DNA from: Salvia splendens
Taxonomy: Eukaryota > Streptophyta > Magnoliopsida > Lamiales > Lamiaceae
Direction: 5' to 3'
NCBI RefSeq assembly: GCF_004379255.2
Contig: NC_056050.1
Coordinates: 18,779,514 to 18,843,513, forward strand
Length of the DNA: 64,000 nucleotides
Below the pieces are notes generated by a model, which saw nothing but the letters and a program-made list of their open reading frames with translations, had not been told where the DNA came from and searched no databases. A program made the translations under genes and the position numbers. Of the stretch, positions 21,386 through 34,584 are shown one piece after another; within the stretch, counting starts at the first letter, position 1, and each line of letters begins with the position of its first letter.

Positions 21386-23586
21386 TCAATGCTTGCGGAG
21401 CTGACTGGGGGACGCTGAGGGTGGCCTGGAGGATGGCGGGTGCCGAGGTGGAGGAGAGCTTGCAGAGGGAAGTGGTGTTTGCATAGCGAGGGTCAGCTGG
21501 CGAATAGCCTGCAGAACCCTGGACTGAGCGACCAGTTTGGCGTCTGAATTTGCTACTAGCTGCGTCAGCATTTGCTCCATGCGGAGTCTCCATTCATTTG
21601 TAGCACGTGCAGCCTCCTCTGGTTCTGCTACGTTTGCTAGCTCCAACCTCTGCCTTGGCTGCCTGTCGGGGCTCGTCAGTTGATCTGTTATCCTTCTCAT
21701 TCTCTCGCGTCTGACCTCCTCTAGCTCTTCTCGCCTGTGCTCCAGTTGTTCTGCCTGCTTCTCCTTCCGAGCCTTTGAGATGAAGCGAAGTTTTCCGTCA
21801 CGTAGTCGTTCGAGCACCTGAATTCTTACAAAGAAATCAATGTTAAACAGTTCAGGTTTTGGGCAGCGATCGGGAAGCTCCACACCCTCCTGGAATTCCA
21901 GGGTCTAATTTCGCCTTAGGTATGCTCCGAGAAGGTGGCAGAAGTTGAGGTGGCGGGCGGAGCGATTGTCAATCTGACTTATCGAGTGGGCAATCCAATA
22001 GCCCAGGTGCACCCTCCTTTGGTCCTTCATGCACCACATGAAATAGAGCTCGACCAGAGTAAGAATTGACAATGTATTTGCTTGGCCCAGGAGGTTGCAG
22101 GCTAGGAAGGCTTGGGCAAGGCGAAGGGCCGGATCAGCAATATGGTCCGCTCTGGACTCAGACGCTTTAAACTCGGGGGCGTGTCCGTTGCACAGGCTTT
22201 GCCAGACTGCCTGCTGATCAAAATCCGACCTCCTCTGAGGAAGGCCAATGTCGTGCCCGAACCATTCTCCACTGGCTACCGGAGGAGGTCCGTGGTCAAC
22301 ACCACAGTTTGTTTGGCAGGTTCAGCAGCGGGAGGTGTTGCGGGCCTTCCTTGATGCCTGAGGGATGTACGGGCCCACCGGAGCGCTCTCCCCTCTGTGT
22401 CACTGCCCCCACTCCTTCTTGTGGAGGGGCTGGTTGGTCTGCATCAGTAATAACGATGCCCTGGGCATCAGTAATTACGGTGCCCCGGTGTGCGTAGCGC
22501 ATCTTCTTCGGGGGAGGATGAACAGTCTCCTTTACTTTCCGTTTCTTCTCAGTTCTCTGGCGGCTGTCCTCAACAGCCCTTCTTTTATCCTCGGCCTCTC
22601 CGGCCTCCTGGTTTATAGCCCCAACGGCTCCTAAGTTCTCAGGCTCATCCGGCTCATTCAACAACTGCCGCGCTACATGGAGTCCTTCCTCTTGCCCTTC
22701 CTCTGCTTGCTGTATGTTGGCTATCCCGGCCTCCACCTCCCCCCACTCTATTAACTTCCACCCTGCGCGCCCGGCAGTGTAGTGGCTCCTCCTCCTCCTC
22801 CGGGACCGATTCATCCTCTACATGAGGAATAAAGTTCCGTCCTGCCTCCCTCTGTAATATCTCGCTGGGAAGAAACGGAAGGTCTTCCGCAGACTCATCA
22901 TCAACATTTATAACCTCGATCGATTGTGTTGGCTCTAGGAGAGTAGGGGAGCTGGAGCCATCGCCATTGGATGGCGTCGGAGCACTAAAAACAGCCGTGC
23001 CTCCTGCATGCAGAGGCGGTACGGATGACATCCCTTCAGTCGGAGCGGCGGGGGGCTGCTCCTCTTCGTTTTCTTCAAAGTCGTCCCCATCGTACGGCAC
23101 CAAGGGGACGAAGGGTGTAGGTTCAGGGATGCGAAGATGGGCTTGTGTTTGAGTGGTGGATGAAGGGTTTCGGGGATGATTTTGGGATGTGGAGGCCACG
23201 GCTTTGTCCTTTGACAAGGTTACTCCCATTTGGGCTTTTACAGCTGCATAAACCGTCGTGATATCTATATCAGAGGAAAAACTTCGGAGGATTCTCGTCA
23301 AGCGCCGTTGTGTTTCTTCGTCCACCACGGGTAATGAAGCGGCGGCGCTTGTTTGGGGTGGAGCGGTGGTTGGTGTAGGTGGGCTAGGGTTTTCTATATG
23401 GGTTTGTGAGGCAGTTTCTTGGTTACTATTATCAGCACTGGAACTGGAAGAGGAGGATGAAGTTGAGAGTTGTTTGAGCAGCATTTTTACTGGTTTGTAG
23501 GTTTCGGTGAAGAAGATGATGTTCTGGGAAAAGAGGTTTGATCTTGAGGGAATTTTTGGCGAGAGCAAAAAAGGAATGAGAGACAA
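21386..23586 (-). pseudogene. Broken Athila ORF-1-like protein of the minus block
   Basis: Three frames tile this stretch. The N-terminal frame (23586-22654) has serine- and proline-rich sequence and LTRILRSFSSDIDITTVYAA. The middle frame (22814-22296) is glutamate- and lysine-rich with a KKRKVKE-like basic cluster. The region 22300-21900 has lost its frame but still reads NLLGQANTLS, LYFMWCMKD and HLGYWIAHS. This matches NLLGQSNSAV, LHLLWCAKR and HLGFWTAYQ in the intact frame at 34654-36111. The C-terminal frame (21883-21386) is coiled-coil-like and ends PSQLRKH. The protein family is found in Athila-lineage gypsy elements, and its function is unknown. Its position after integrase fits an extra 3' ORF. 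Confidence 0.7.
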
Positions 23587-24127
23587 GCGGCTTGGGTAAA
23601 AGTAACTTGTGGATCTGAAATCCGCCTTTTATAATGATATTGCGACTGTTGGGATTCTCCACTGTTGAGATCCCTGCGGCTTTTCAAGTATGGGCGCTCC
23701 TTTTCAGAGTGCCAGCTGGCCTAGCTTCTCTGATACGATTCGTTCCTATCTCCAGGGTGTCCTTTCACTGTGTCGGATGGCGCTGCTTGACACCTTTTCA
23801 GTGGCTGCGCACATCCTTTCATCTCTTGCCCTGCTCAACTTAATCGCTGTACCGCCAATTAAATTTGAAATGCACTGATCAAGTGGACAATTAATTCTTA
23901 GTGAAACTTAATTAGCTCCACTTGATCAGTCTTCCTCCTTTCTTCCATCTTTTTAACTTGAATAATAATAAATAAAAAATAAAACTTACTAAAAGCTATT
24001 TACACTAATTCCTAAGGGTTTTTGACCGGGTCCCCCTAGGGTGTCACTTGATCAGTTTAATATATTGAGACTTTTCCGCTTGATCAAGCAGACTACCTAT
24101 GAGTACCTGATCAATCCCTTTACCTGA

Positions 24128-24790
24128 TTACTGGAGAGAGTTAGGCATGAGTATTGGAATGTCGCCCACCACAAATACCTCCATTCCTTCTTTGTATGAC
24201 TTTACCCTATTACCATTCACCATGAAGGAATGCGAATCTGAATCGCCTCCCTGGAGTTCTATTGCACCATTCGCTCGGACGACGACAATGGTATAGAGAC
24301 CTATCCACCTTGATCTGAGCTTCCCTGGCATCAATTTCAGCCTGGACTGAAATAGCAACACTTTCTGGCCTACTTTGAGCTCCTTCTTGCGGAGATTCTT
24401 ATCATGCCACATCTTCGTCTTTTCTTTGTACCACATAGTAGAGTCGTAGGCATCCAGACGAAGCTCCTCAAGCTCCTGTAGTTGCATTCTTCTTTCAGCA
24501 GTCCCTGCGTCGGTATTCATATTCATTTCCTTGATGGCCCAGTAAGCTTGATGCTCCACTCCCAACGGCAGATGGCACATCTTTCTAAATACCAGCCGGT
24601 ATGGGGACATTCCTATAGCTGTTTTGAAAGCGGTCCTGTATACCAGCCGGTATGGGGACATTCCCAGAGTGCTTCCTCCAGACGACGACTCCAGTCCTTC
24701 CTCGTGGGATTGACTGTCTTCTCTAGGATAGCCTTTATCTCTCTATTAGAAACCTCAGCCTGACCATTGCATTGCGGGTGATAAGGTGTG
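24128..24790 (-). pseudogene. Gypsy integrase, C-terminal part
   Basis: Read from 24790 the frame gives [18 protein letters not shown], which carries the catalytic glutamate of the DDE triad, then [12 protein letters not shown] 51-base in-frame direct duplication of the segment around MSPYRLV follows (copies at about 24591 and 24642). The C-terminal domain has [18 protein letters not shown] and [12 protein letters not shown]. It ends at 24128. The N-terminal half with the two aspartates is at 33647-34470, separated by copia-2. The stretch 23587-24127 between this and the ORF-1-like remnant is non-coding. Confidence 0.85.
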
Positions 24791-24795
24791 GATAG
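24791..24795. repeat. Target-site duplication GATAG of copia-2 (left)
   Basis: GATAG here and at 33642-33646 flanks copia-2 exactly. Confidence 0.95.
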
Positions 24796-26261
24796 TGAAG
24801 GGCTGGCAGCGGCAGCGTGCGGAAAAAACGGATCACACGAATTTGATCTATTTAGCAGATTATTTAGACAAAATCAATTCGCGTAATTATCACATGTATC
24901 ATGCTCATAACTTGAATTAAAACATGCTTTAGCACATAAAATTCCTAAAACATGCTTACTACGGAATTAGCCAATTTACCTCGTTGATTCAATCAAGAAT
25001 CGATGATGGCTTGCTCCGTCTCCACGTGAAGATCTTCAATACAAGACCTCGGATCTTCTGACTGGTGTCCCGGACTATACGCTGATATTTGTGTGGGCAA
25101 ATCTCACCAACGTACTAGGACTCGAATAATGGAAGACAGAACTCAGCTCACGGAGGAGAGCACAATTTTCGAAAATCACTCTTTTGAGGGGGGGACGAAA
25201 ATTTGACAAATTAATTGTTGTATTTTCTGTCTCCTTTATTCTCCTATTTATTTAAGTCACATATTGAGCCCAGTCAGGGATCTAAGGAAGAATCTGGAAC
25301 AAGCCTCACCCAATTAGCTTTTTACTAATTAAATTGAACCCACAATTTAATATAAGCTTATATTGGAATATTACGAGCAGCCACTACAGAAGTAATATTG
25401 CACTGCCTTCCAAATCCGAAATTACAAGTATTCCGGGTTTCCTTTAATTGTATTTGATTTATTTCTCGCGCTTAAGATGAAAACATCCATTAATTAATTA
25501 ATATCTGCTATAGACTTAATTAATTAACATATTTCGAATTCCAAGAGTGGACTTAGCAAGAAACTCTTATTTATTATTCATAGAGCAATCAAACTCCAAC
25601 TAGCTAGGTTCCGAATAATAAAACCTCGTTTCGAGCTCCTCTTGTGGATGTTATCAAACGAGACTCTCCTCGCGCACGTTTCAACATAATAGCAATCCTA
25701 GCACCTCTAGATAATGATCACCACTACCCAATATACCTGGATCGTTGGGTTACGAAAAACCCGCACATTTGGTAAGTCAAAGTAGTGGATACTCAATATC
25801 GTATGCTCAATGCTAACGTACATTGATTAATAAATTAATTCTCAAGACCTCGTCTTTCAGTAGATAGCATAAAGACTCGTCTTGCTGTTAGATCCATTTA
25901 GTGTTATACCACACCAACGTCATCTTATTTCAATAAGGTTTAGAAATAATCGGACTGACATTGCAACCTTTCGCGATAGGTAGTCTAGGCCTATCTAGGT
26001 TGTGAAATTCTTATTTTTCTTTGTTTAGAACTGACCGTGTTACCTTAAATTGGACGACGTCCACAACCGGTCTACTAAAACAAAGACTTAGACTTTGTTA
26101 CGTTTGTTCATACATTTAAATATGCAATAAACAACCATTAAATGTAAAACATAACAACATTATGACAAAAATAATCTGTTGCATTTATTGGAAAATAACC
26201 ATTAGAGTTTTACAGTATCCAATCACTCGAAAGGTGATTTCTAGTATACAAAACCCTAACA
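24796..26261 (-). repeat. 3' LTR of copia-2
   Basis: On the plus strand it runs from TGAAGGGCTGGCAG to AAAACCCTAACA, so the element-sense LTR is TGTTAGGG...CTTCA. Confidence 0.95.
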
Positions 26262-26332
26262 ATCTTCCACTTATACTCAAAACAGCTTTCGAGTATACAA
26301 AATAGTAGTGCACACGTCTAAATTTCTCCCAC

Positions 26333-29300
26333 TTATACTGAAAGCGAGTTGAGGTCTTGAATGAGTCGAACTCCCATCCCTTCAACGTGGCACTCGAACG
26401 GTTTTACCGCCAAAGCCTTTGTAAAAGGATCTGCCAGGTTGTTCTCTGACGCAATCTTGACCACTTTTATGTCTCCTCTCTGCAATATATCTCTAATGAT
26501 ATGATACTTCCGCTCTATGTGTTTGCTCGCTTTGTGATCTCTTGGTTCTTTCGAGTTTGCCACAACACCAGAATTGTCACAATAAATAGTGATGCTCTTG
26601 GGCAGATTCGAAACCACACCTAAATCCATAAGGAAGTTCTTGAACCATACAGCCTCTTTTGCAGCCTCTGATGCGGCCACATACTCGGCTTCCATGGTCG
26701 AGTCCGCAATGCATTTCTGCTTCACACTCTTCCAAATTACGGCTCCACCTCCTTAGGTGAACACATATCCTGAAGTAGATTTTCTCGAGTCCTGATCAGC
26801 TCGAAAGTCTGAGTCAGTATATCCCAAAGGACAGAGCTCGACTGCATTGTAAACTAGAGCATAGTCCTTAGTCCGTTTAAGGTACTTGAGTATGTTCTTT
26901 ACGGCAGTCCAATGTCCTTGGCCCGGATTCGACTGATATCTTGCCACCATGACAACAACAAAGCAAATATCTGGTCTAGTACAAAGCATAGCATACATGA
27001 GACTTCCAACTGCCGAAGCATATGGAATCCTTCTCATTGCTTGTATCTCAGACGGCATTTTAGGGCACATCTCTTGAGATAAATGGATGCCATGTCTAAA
27101 AGGTAAGAAACCTTTCTTGGCGTCCTGCATGCTACAACGATTAAGTACTGTTTCGATGTAAGATTCTTGAGATAAGCACAACATCTTCTTCTCTCGATTC
27201 CGAAGAACCTTGATCACGAGGATGTGTCCCGCGTCTCCCATATCCTTCATCTCGAACTGGTTTGATTACCATGTTCGAACTGATGACAACATCTTTTTAT
27301 TGTTTCCAATTAGAAGAATGTCATCTACATATAAAACTAAGAACACCACATTCCCCTTATCAACTTTCTTATACACGCAGCTCTCACTTGGGCACTTTTC
27401 GAATCCAAACTTGCAAACAGTTTGATCGAAACATTGGTTCCACGATCTGGATGCTTGCTTGAGGCCATAAATGGCCTTCTTAAGCTTCCAAACCATGTGT
27501 TCTTTGCCCTTTATGGCATATCCTTCGGGTTGTTCCATGTAGATGGTCTCCTCAAGACTGCCGTTTAGAAATGCAGTCTTAACGTCCATCTGCCATACAT
27601 CCCAATCCATATAAGCTGCAATAGACAACAGTATCCGGATCGATTTGAGCATGGCCACTGGGGAGAAGGTCTCATCATAATCGATGCCTTCCTTTTGGGT
27701 ATACCCCTTGGCCACTAGTCTTGCTTTGAAGACTTTAACTCGTCCATCGGGTCCACGTTTACGTTTATATATCCACTTGCTCCCAATGGCAGTACAACCT
27801 TCGGGTAGGATGGACAAATCGTAGACGTCTTTGTCTATCATAGATTGTAGTTCCGAATCCATTGCTTTTACCCATTCGCAATGATCGATATCTGCCTGCG
27901 CCTCCGCAAAGTTCCAGGGATCTAATACATTGCTGTCCGAGGAGTGATCCATAGATTCTCCCAAACCAATGTATCTGTCGGGCTCATGTGAGACCCTCCC
28001 ACTGCGGCGCGGCACTACAATATTTTGAGTAGAAGTTGAAGTTTCAGGAATTGTTTGTACACTTGGTACTTGTTCTTGGTTAATGGAACTTGTGACTGAA
28101 GTTAGCTCATCAAGAGCCACTTCACTGCTGGGTTTATGATTCATTACATAGTCTTCCTCTAAGAATGTCGCGTGAGTGCTCACAATGACTTTCTTATCTG
28201 GGAGACTAAAGAATTCATAACCTTTCGTTCCTTTGGGGTAACCTATAAACAAACATACCTCCGTCCTAGATCCTAGCTTAGTTAGATCCTTTTCCAATAC
28301 ATGAGCCGGGCAACCCCAAACCTTGAGATGTGCTAGATTGGGCTTACGCCCAGTCCACAACTCATATGCAGTTTTAGGTACGGATTTTGATGGTAAATTG
28401 TCTAAAATGTGACTTGCGGAAAGCAAGGCATGTCCCCAAAATGAAATAGGCAGAGTTGCATAACTCATCATCGATCGAACCATGTTTAATAAGGTCCTGT
28501 TCCTTCTTTCAGCCACGCCGTTCTGCTGGGGCGTGCCCGGCGCAGTCAATTGTAGTCCAAAAATTCGGTACTAAGGTATTCGCCTCCACGATCAGATCGT
28601 AGGCATTTGATATTCTTCCATGATACTTCTCCACAAGAGTCTTAAAGTCTTTAAACTTGTCAAAAGACTCTGACTTGTGACGCATCAAGTAGACATATCC
28701 AATTTTCGAGAAGTCATCAATAAATGTGATGAAGTATCGAAAACCACCTCTTGCCTCAGTTGACATTGGTCCACATACATCAGAATGAACGAGCTCAAGT
28801 ACTTCCTTGGACCTATTACCCTTAGCCTTAAAAGGCCTCTTGGTCATCTTGCCTTCTAAGCATGACTCACACTTATGAAAAGGTTCCTCCTCTAGACCTT
28901 TGATAAGATCTTGTTGAACGAGAGAATGGATCCTCCTTTCATTGGCATGACCAAGTCTAAGGTGCCACAAGTACGTTTCGTTCATTGAATTTGAAGGTTC
29001 TTTTGGTTTCTTTGAAATTTTCGATGTTGTATTGAGTTCTGATTTGCGATTATTAAACTGTGTAGAAGTGATTGTGTACAGATTGTTTTCCATGATACCA
29101 CGACAGATATAAGAACCATCTTTCTTAATAACGCAGTTGTCATTAAAAGAAATCGAATATCCATCATAAACCAATTTAGAAACTGAAATTAAATTTCTTC
29201 TAAAAGAAGGTATCAACAAAACATTCTTCAAAATAAAAAATCTATCACTACTAAAACGCAAATAAATGTCTCCCACTGCAACGGCCGCCACTTTGGTAGC

Positions 29301-29459
29301 GTCGCCCAGCTGGACTTCGATCTCACGATCATGTAGCCATCTTGTCACATGCATTAAGTCAGGATCAAAACAAATATGATCAGTGGCTCCTGTGTCAATA
29401 ACCCAAGTGCAAATTGATGTCGAAGTCAAACAAGACTCGACAACTAGAGCTTGGTGCAT
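26333..29459 (-). pseudogene. Copia-2 pol: protease, integrase, RT, RNase H
   Basis: In element order: protease with intact WVIDTGATDHICFD, GAG-pre-integrase (LRLGHANERR, CESCLEGKM), and integrase with LVHSDVCGPM. Near 28620-28540 two frame changes and a small deletion disrupt the second aspartate region (RSDRGGEYLSTEF is readable out of frame). PGTPQQNGVAERRNR then carries the glutamate. The RT follows with WQMDVKTAFLNG and the catalytic LVLYVDDILLIG. A frame break near 27265 and a stop near 26755 precede the RNase H part (STMEAEYVAASEA, YCDNSGVVANSKE, HIERKYHIIRD), which ends at 26333. All domains are recognisable, but the polyprotein is not translatable as one chain. Confidence 0.9.
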
Positions 29460-29487
29460 ACCTGTAGCCTTGCCCCGTTTAGGACAG

Positions 29488-30270
29488 TCTGGCTTCTAAT
29501 GCCCCTTTTCTCCACACTTGAAACACTTCCCCGTGGGCTTCTTGTTAGCCCTCTTCTTCTTCTTTCCCTTAGCTATCTTGGCCGGTCCTGAGTTCGGTGT
29601 CTGCCTTTTTCCTTTGCTAGGCTTTAAGCCAGAGGAACGAGGTGCCGAAGTCATCATGGCCGCCTTAGCCTGGACCATAAGGTCCTCTGCCGACTGAAGT
29701 TCAGTCAACAACTCTGCCAAGGTGTAATTCCTTTTGTTCATCTCGAAGTTGAGCTTGAACTGTTGGAAGCTAGGGGGAAGACTTTGAAGGATGATAGTCA
29801 CCTGGGACCTCGGGATCGATCGTCCCTCCCAAGACCTCAATTTGGTTGAGGTGGCCCATCATCTCGAGGACATGGTCCCTCACAGACGAGCCTTCCTTCA
29901 TTGTCTTCGACATGATACTCCGAAAGGCTTGAGACTTCGCCGTTCGATTCTGAGTACCAAAAAGATTTTTTTTGAGATTCTGCATAATCTCGGCGGCTGT
30001 TTCCATGGCTGAATGCTGATGCTTGAGTACTGAAGACATAGATGCCAACATGTAGCACTTAGCCATCTCATTCGCCTTATGCCACCGTCTGTGTGCATCT
30101 CTGACTCCTGCCGCAGTGGTAGCCGCCGGCACTGGAGGTCGTGGGGTGGTGAGCACAAAGATGTACTCATCTGCTGTGAGAACGATGTCCAAATTTTGTT
30201 TCCATTCTATGTAATTTTGGCCCTCGAGTTTATTTTCTTTGAGAATTGCGGAAAGAGGATTGAATGACAT
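29488..30270 (-). pseudogene. Copia-2 gag with zinc knuckle
   Basis: It starts at ATG 30270 with MSFNPLSAILKENKLEGQNY, the usual start of this copia gag class (UBN2-type). A frameshift at about 29800 moves to the second frame (SLPPSFQQFKLNFEMNKRNY). A basic linker leads to the knuckle CFKCGEKGH, where the next codon, usually tryptophan, is TAG, followed by KPDC. The CX2CX4HX4C spacing is otherwise kept. Gag forms the virus-like particle. This copy cannot make a complete one. Confidence 0.88.
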
Positions 30271-32163
30271 ATTGACGATTTGATTTGCACTGCAAAACAG
30301 AGTATTTTACTATTGTCATAAACTTATGTAAGAAGTTTGATTAGATTAACCATAAAACTTTTCAAAATCTTACAACTGTAAAATTAAAATTTTGTACCCT
30401 CCAGAGGAAGTCAATACGCATTAAAATCTTACAATTTTACTGGTCATAACACCGACGAATAGTCCAGAGACCACAGAGTGGCATGGCCGCCTAATGTTGT
30501 CTAAGCAAGACCACCGAATTTAGCATTACAGAGTCTCATTTCTACAACACACTCCCATAACAATGCTTGTGTGCTGCTATCAAGATCAAGCTATCTCATA
30601 AATCATGTGTGAACTTCTGAATCTCACAGTTTCTTAGGATTATTGTCCCCACAGAGCAGGTGGCGATAATATTGGAAACTACATTCTAGTTCATACTATT
30701 TATATTTGAGAAGCCCGCCCTCATGAACTTGCTATTTTCTTAGGATTATTGTCCCCACAGAGCAGGTGGCGATAATATTAGAAAAAGGCTTCATAAATTG
30801 CAGACCAATTGATGGAGACCATATACAAACGTTGAGTTCGTAATTATAGCTTAGATATTTTGGGTTATGGTTTTACTTTAATTAACCTTAGCCTTGAGGC
30901 AGTTTAAGGCTTAATTAAATTCTGTTGGTATTTAATCTACTGGATAATTAAATCTTTTATTAATTGGTATCTTCCTTTAGGAAATTATTGTTCTAGAATG
31001 TAATTCTTATTCATGTCTACTATAAGGTATATCAAATTATTTAATTCTTAGTAAGACATGAAAAATTAAATTCAAATTAATTCCATGTTCAAGATTAGGA
31101 AGAGATATTTCATTATTTAATGTATTCATACATATCTATCCCTTTTAGGATCTTAGATATATAAATATTAGGGAACTATTAAATTATTCTTATCCATATC
31201 ATCTAGGAATCAAAATATTATTATTTATTTCCATAGATATAGAAAATAATAAAAATATTCCTTAAATCTAGATAAATATTAGGAAACTATTAAATTATTC
31301 TCATCTATATCATCTAGGAATAAAATAATATTATTTATTTCCATAGATATAGATAATAATAAAGATTTTATTTCCATTAAATAATAATATTTTAATGATA
31401 TCTTTTAATAAAATAATTAAATAATCATTAAAATAATCTTTCATCGTTATCTCATCGTACGAGGTTCGAACGAACGATGAACGACGAAGATCCGACGAAT
31501 TCGTCGTCGAATCACGACGCATGCAGCGTCTCAGACACCGGCGCGCCAGTGTCTCGGCCAGGCTTGCACACGGCGGCACGCGCCTCTCGGCCAGCTGCTC
31601 GACGCCTGTCTCGGCGTCTCGGTTCGTCGGGTGCCGACGCTTCTCGGCCAGGCGCGCGCGCGGTGCCGCGCGTCTTTCGGCCAGCGTCTCGGCGCCCGGC
31701 TCGACCCTCCGAGCCGTCGTGTGTCGCGAGCTCTCGGCCAGCGACGCGCACGGTGGCGCGCCCGCTCTTGGCCAGCTCGGACCTTCCGCCTAGGGTTCGG
31801 CCCGACATCTCGCGGTGTCTCGGTGGCTCTCGGACGAGCCACCACTCCTCGCCAGTCACCGCCGTGTCGACCTTGACCCGGGTTCCGTCTGGTGCGTGTG
31901 GTCTCAGCCGGCGGCGCGCACGAGTCCCCACTCATTTGCGCGTTGCCCCGTGATCACGGCTCCCGGCTCCCACTGTCTCGACATCCCTATCTCGATCGCA
32001 CATGGTGCGTTCGAGCAATTCAAGTTCTTTGATTCGATAGTTCTTGAGTTCATCATGCATAATTAATTAAACAAAACACCAAGAACATGCTTCGCAATCA
32101 AATAATACATGCATACATGAATTTCGCGAAATTTAAATCCAAATAATCAGAGCCAAAGACTGG
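30271..32163 (-). other. Long 5' leader of copia-2 with GC-rich repeat block
   Basis: Nearly 1.9 kb separates the primer-binding site from gag, long for copia. Most is AT-rich (30300-31440) and includes a direct repeat of TTTCTTAGGATTATTGTCCC with its downstream sequence (near 30630 and 30733). In contrast, 31445-31990 is strongly GC-rich, with a loosely periodic CTCGGCCAG word. Long ORFs on both strands of that block result from base composition and resemble no protein family. Confidence 0.65.
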
Positions 32164-32176
32164 CTCTGATACCAAC

Positions 32177-33641
32177 TGAAGGGGCGGCAGCGGAAGCGTG
32201 CGGACAAAACGGATCACACGAATTTGATCTATTTAGCAGATTATTTAGACAAAATCTATTCGCGTAATTATCACATGTATCATGCTCATAACTTGAATTA
32301 AAACATGTTTTAGCACATAAAATTCCTAAAACATGCTTACTACGGAATTAACCAATTTACCTCGTTGATTCAATCAAGAATCGATGATGGCTTGCTCCGT
32401 CTCCACGTGAAGATCTTCAATACAAGACCTCGGATCTTCTGACTGGTGTCCCGGACTATACGCTGATATTTGTGTGGGCAAATCTCACCAACGTACTAGG
32501 ATTCGAATAATGGAAGACAGAACTCAGCTCACGGAGGAGAGCACAATTTTCGAAAATCACTCTTTTGAGGGGGGACGAAAATTTGACAAATTAATTGTTG
32601 TGTTTTCTGTCTCCTTTATTCTCCAATTTATTTAAGTCACATATTGGGCCCAGTCAGGGATCTAAGGAAGAATCTGGAACAGGCCTCACCCAATTAGCTT
32701 TTTACTAATTAAATTGAACCCACATTTTAATATAAGCTTATATTGGAATATTACGAGCAGCCACTACAGAAGTAATATTGCACTGCCTTCCAAATCCGAA
32801 ATTACAAGTATTCCGGGTTTCCTTTAATTGTATTTGATTTATTTCCCGCTCTTAAGATGAAAACATCCATTAATTAATTAATGTCTGCTATAGACTTAAT
32901 TAATTAACATATTTCGAATTCCAAGAGTGGACTTAGCAAGAAACTCTTATTTATTATTCATAGAGTAATCAAACTCCAACTAGCTAGGTTCCGAATAATA
33001 AAACCTCGTTTCGAGCTCCTCTTGTGGATGTTATCAAACGAGACTCTCCTCGCGCACGTTTCAACATAATAGCAATCCTAGCACCTCTAGATAATGATCA
33101 CCACTACCCAATATACCTGGATCGTTGGGTTACGAAAAACCCGCACCTTTGGTAAGTCAAAGTAGTGGATACTCAATATCGTATGCTCAATGCTAATGTA
33201 CATTGATTAAGAAATTAATTATCAAGACCTCGTCTTTCAGTAGATAGCATAAAGACTCGTCTTGCTGTTAGATCCATTCAGTGCTATACCACACCAACGT
33301 CATCTTATTTCAATAAGGTTTAGAAATAATCGGACTGACATTGCAACCTTTCGCGATAGGTAGTCTAGGCCTATCTAGGTTGTGAAATTCTTATTTTTCT
33401 TTGTTTAGAACTGACCGTGTTACCTTAAATTGGACGACGCCCACAACCGGTCTACTAAAACAAAGACTTAGACTTTGTTACGTTTGCTCATACATTTAAA
33501 TATGCAATAAACAACCATTAAATGTAAAACATAACAACATTATGACAAAAATAATCTGTTGCATTTATTGGAAAATAACCATTAGAGTTTTACAGTATCC
33601 AATCACTCGAAAGGTGATTTCTAGTATACAAAACCCTAACA
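32177..33641 (-). repeat. 5' LTR of copia-2
   Basis: It runs from TGAAGGGGCGGCAG to AAAACCCTAACA on the plus strand and is nearly identical to 24796-26261. Confidence 0.95.
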
Positions 33642-33646
33642 GATAG

Positions 33647-34575
33647 GCGGTGGTGGACTCCATACTTCCGCATCAAGGCTTCGATAGTTCTGTTTACGAA
33701 ATGAGTTCCTTGGTCAGAGATGATAGCCCGTGGTACCCCGTATCGGGTAAATATGTTTGATTTCAAGAACTTCGCTACTTCTCTGGACTCACACGTCCTA
33801 GTTGCCTTTGCCTCGATCCATTTGGACACATAGTCCACTGCCACTAGTATATAGAGATTGCCTTCAGACGCGGGAAAGGGTCCCATAAAGTCTATTCCCC
33901 ATACATCAAATATTTCACAGACAATAATGGGGATTTGAGGCATCTCGTCTCTAGTAGATATCCCTCCAGTAAGTTGGCATCGAGGGCACTTCTTGCAGAA
34001 CTCATAAGCCTCTCTATGGATGGAAGGATAGTAAAACCCGCTATCAAGTATTTTCCTTGCTGTTTTCTTCGGTCCAAAGTGCCCACCGCAAGGCAGTGCG
34101 TGGCAGTGGATCATCACATCTTCCTGTTCCCACTCTGGAATGCATCGTCGGATTACTTGATCTGCCCCCATTTTCCATAGGTAAGGATCGTCCCAATAGA
34201 AGTATCGGGAATCGCTTTTAAGCTTTAGCTTCTGTGCTCTTGTAATCTCATCACTTCTAGGTAACTCGCCTGTTACCAAGTAGTTGGCCATGTCCGCGAA
34301 CCATGGCTCCTTTCTCGTATTCTGTCCCTTGCTTCTCTGGTTGCCTTGATCAACTCCCTCCGCTTTGTTGATCCACCGGCATTCAGGTGATGACTCGATC
34401 AGGCAGAGATGCTCTTCAGGGAAAGCGTCTGGAATTGCCACCTGCAAAATTCCTGTAGAAGGAGTACCCACCTAATTAACCGCGGCTTTGACTCCTTTTT
34501 TGCTAAGAGGTATTTGATGGCCGCATGATCTGTATAAACAATTACTTTGGAACCAAGCAAGTATGGTCTGAACTT
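33647..34575 (-). pseudogene. Gypsy RNase H and integrase N-terminal half
   Basis: From the right, an RNase H segment reads [20 protein letters not shown] up to about 34480. A deletion or frameshift then joins to the spacer ([12 protein letters not shown]). The integrase H2C2 zinc finger follows: HCHALPCGGHFG with FCKKCPRC. The core has WGIDFMGPFPASEG and AIISDQGTHFVNR with the first two catalytic aspartates. The frame breaks at YGVHHRLS, where copia-2 is inserted. The glutamate half continues at 24790. RT and upstream domains are absent; the sequence ends at the hairpin junction near 34575. Confidence 0.88.
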
Positions 34576-34584
34576 TTAGCTCCC

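Larger units (their letters stand above)
24796..33641 (-). mobile_element. Ty1/copia element copia-2, complete, 8846 bp
   Basis: Two LTRs of 1466 and 1465 bp, GATAG duplications, a tRNA-Met-type primer-binding site inside the right LTR (GTTGGTATCAGAGCC read on the minus strand, about 32164-32176) and a purine-rich tract beside the left LTR (AAGTGGAAGATT read in minus near 26262-26273) define a full-length minus-strand element. About 26 LTR differences by eye over 1466 bases suggest a fairly recent insertion. Gag-pol has stops and frameshifts. It lies between the second aspartate and the glutamate codons of a gypsy integrase. Confidence 0.95.

Noticed and set aside
31477..31953. Long overlapping ORFs on both strands (158, 139 and 134 codons) that look like arginine- and alanine-rich proteins
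   Set aside because: They arise from the GC-rich repeat block in the copia-2 leader. No frame has family-like motifs, and open frames on both strands are expected from this composition.
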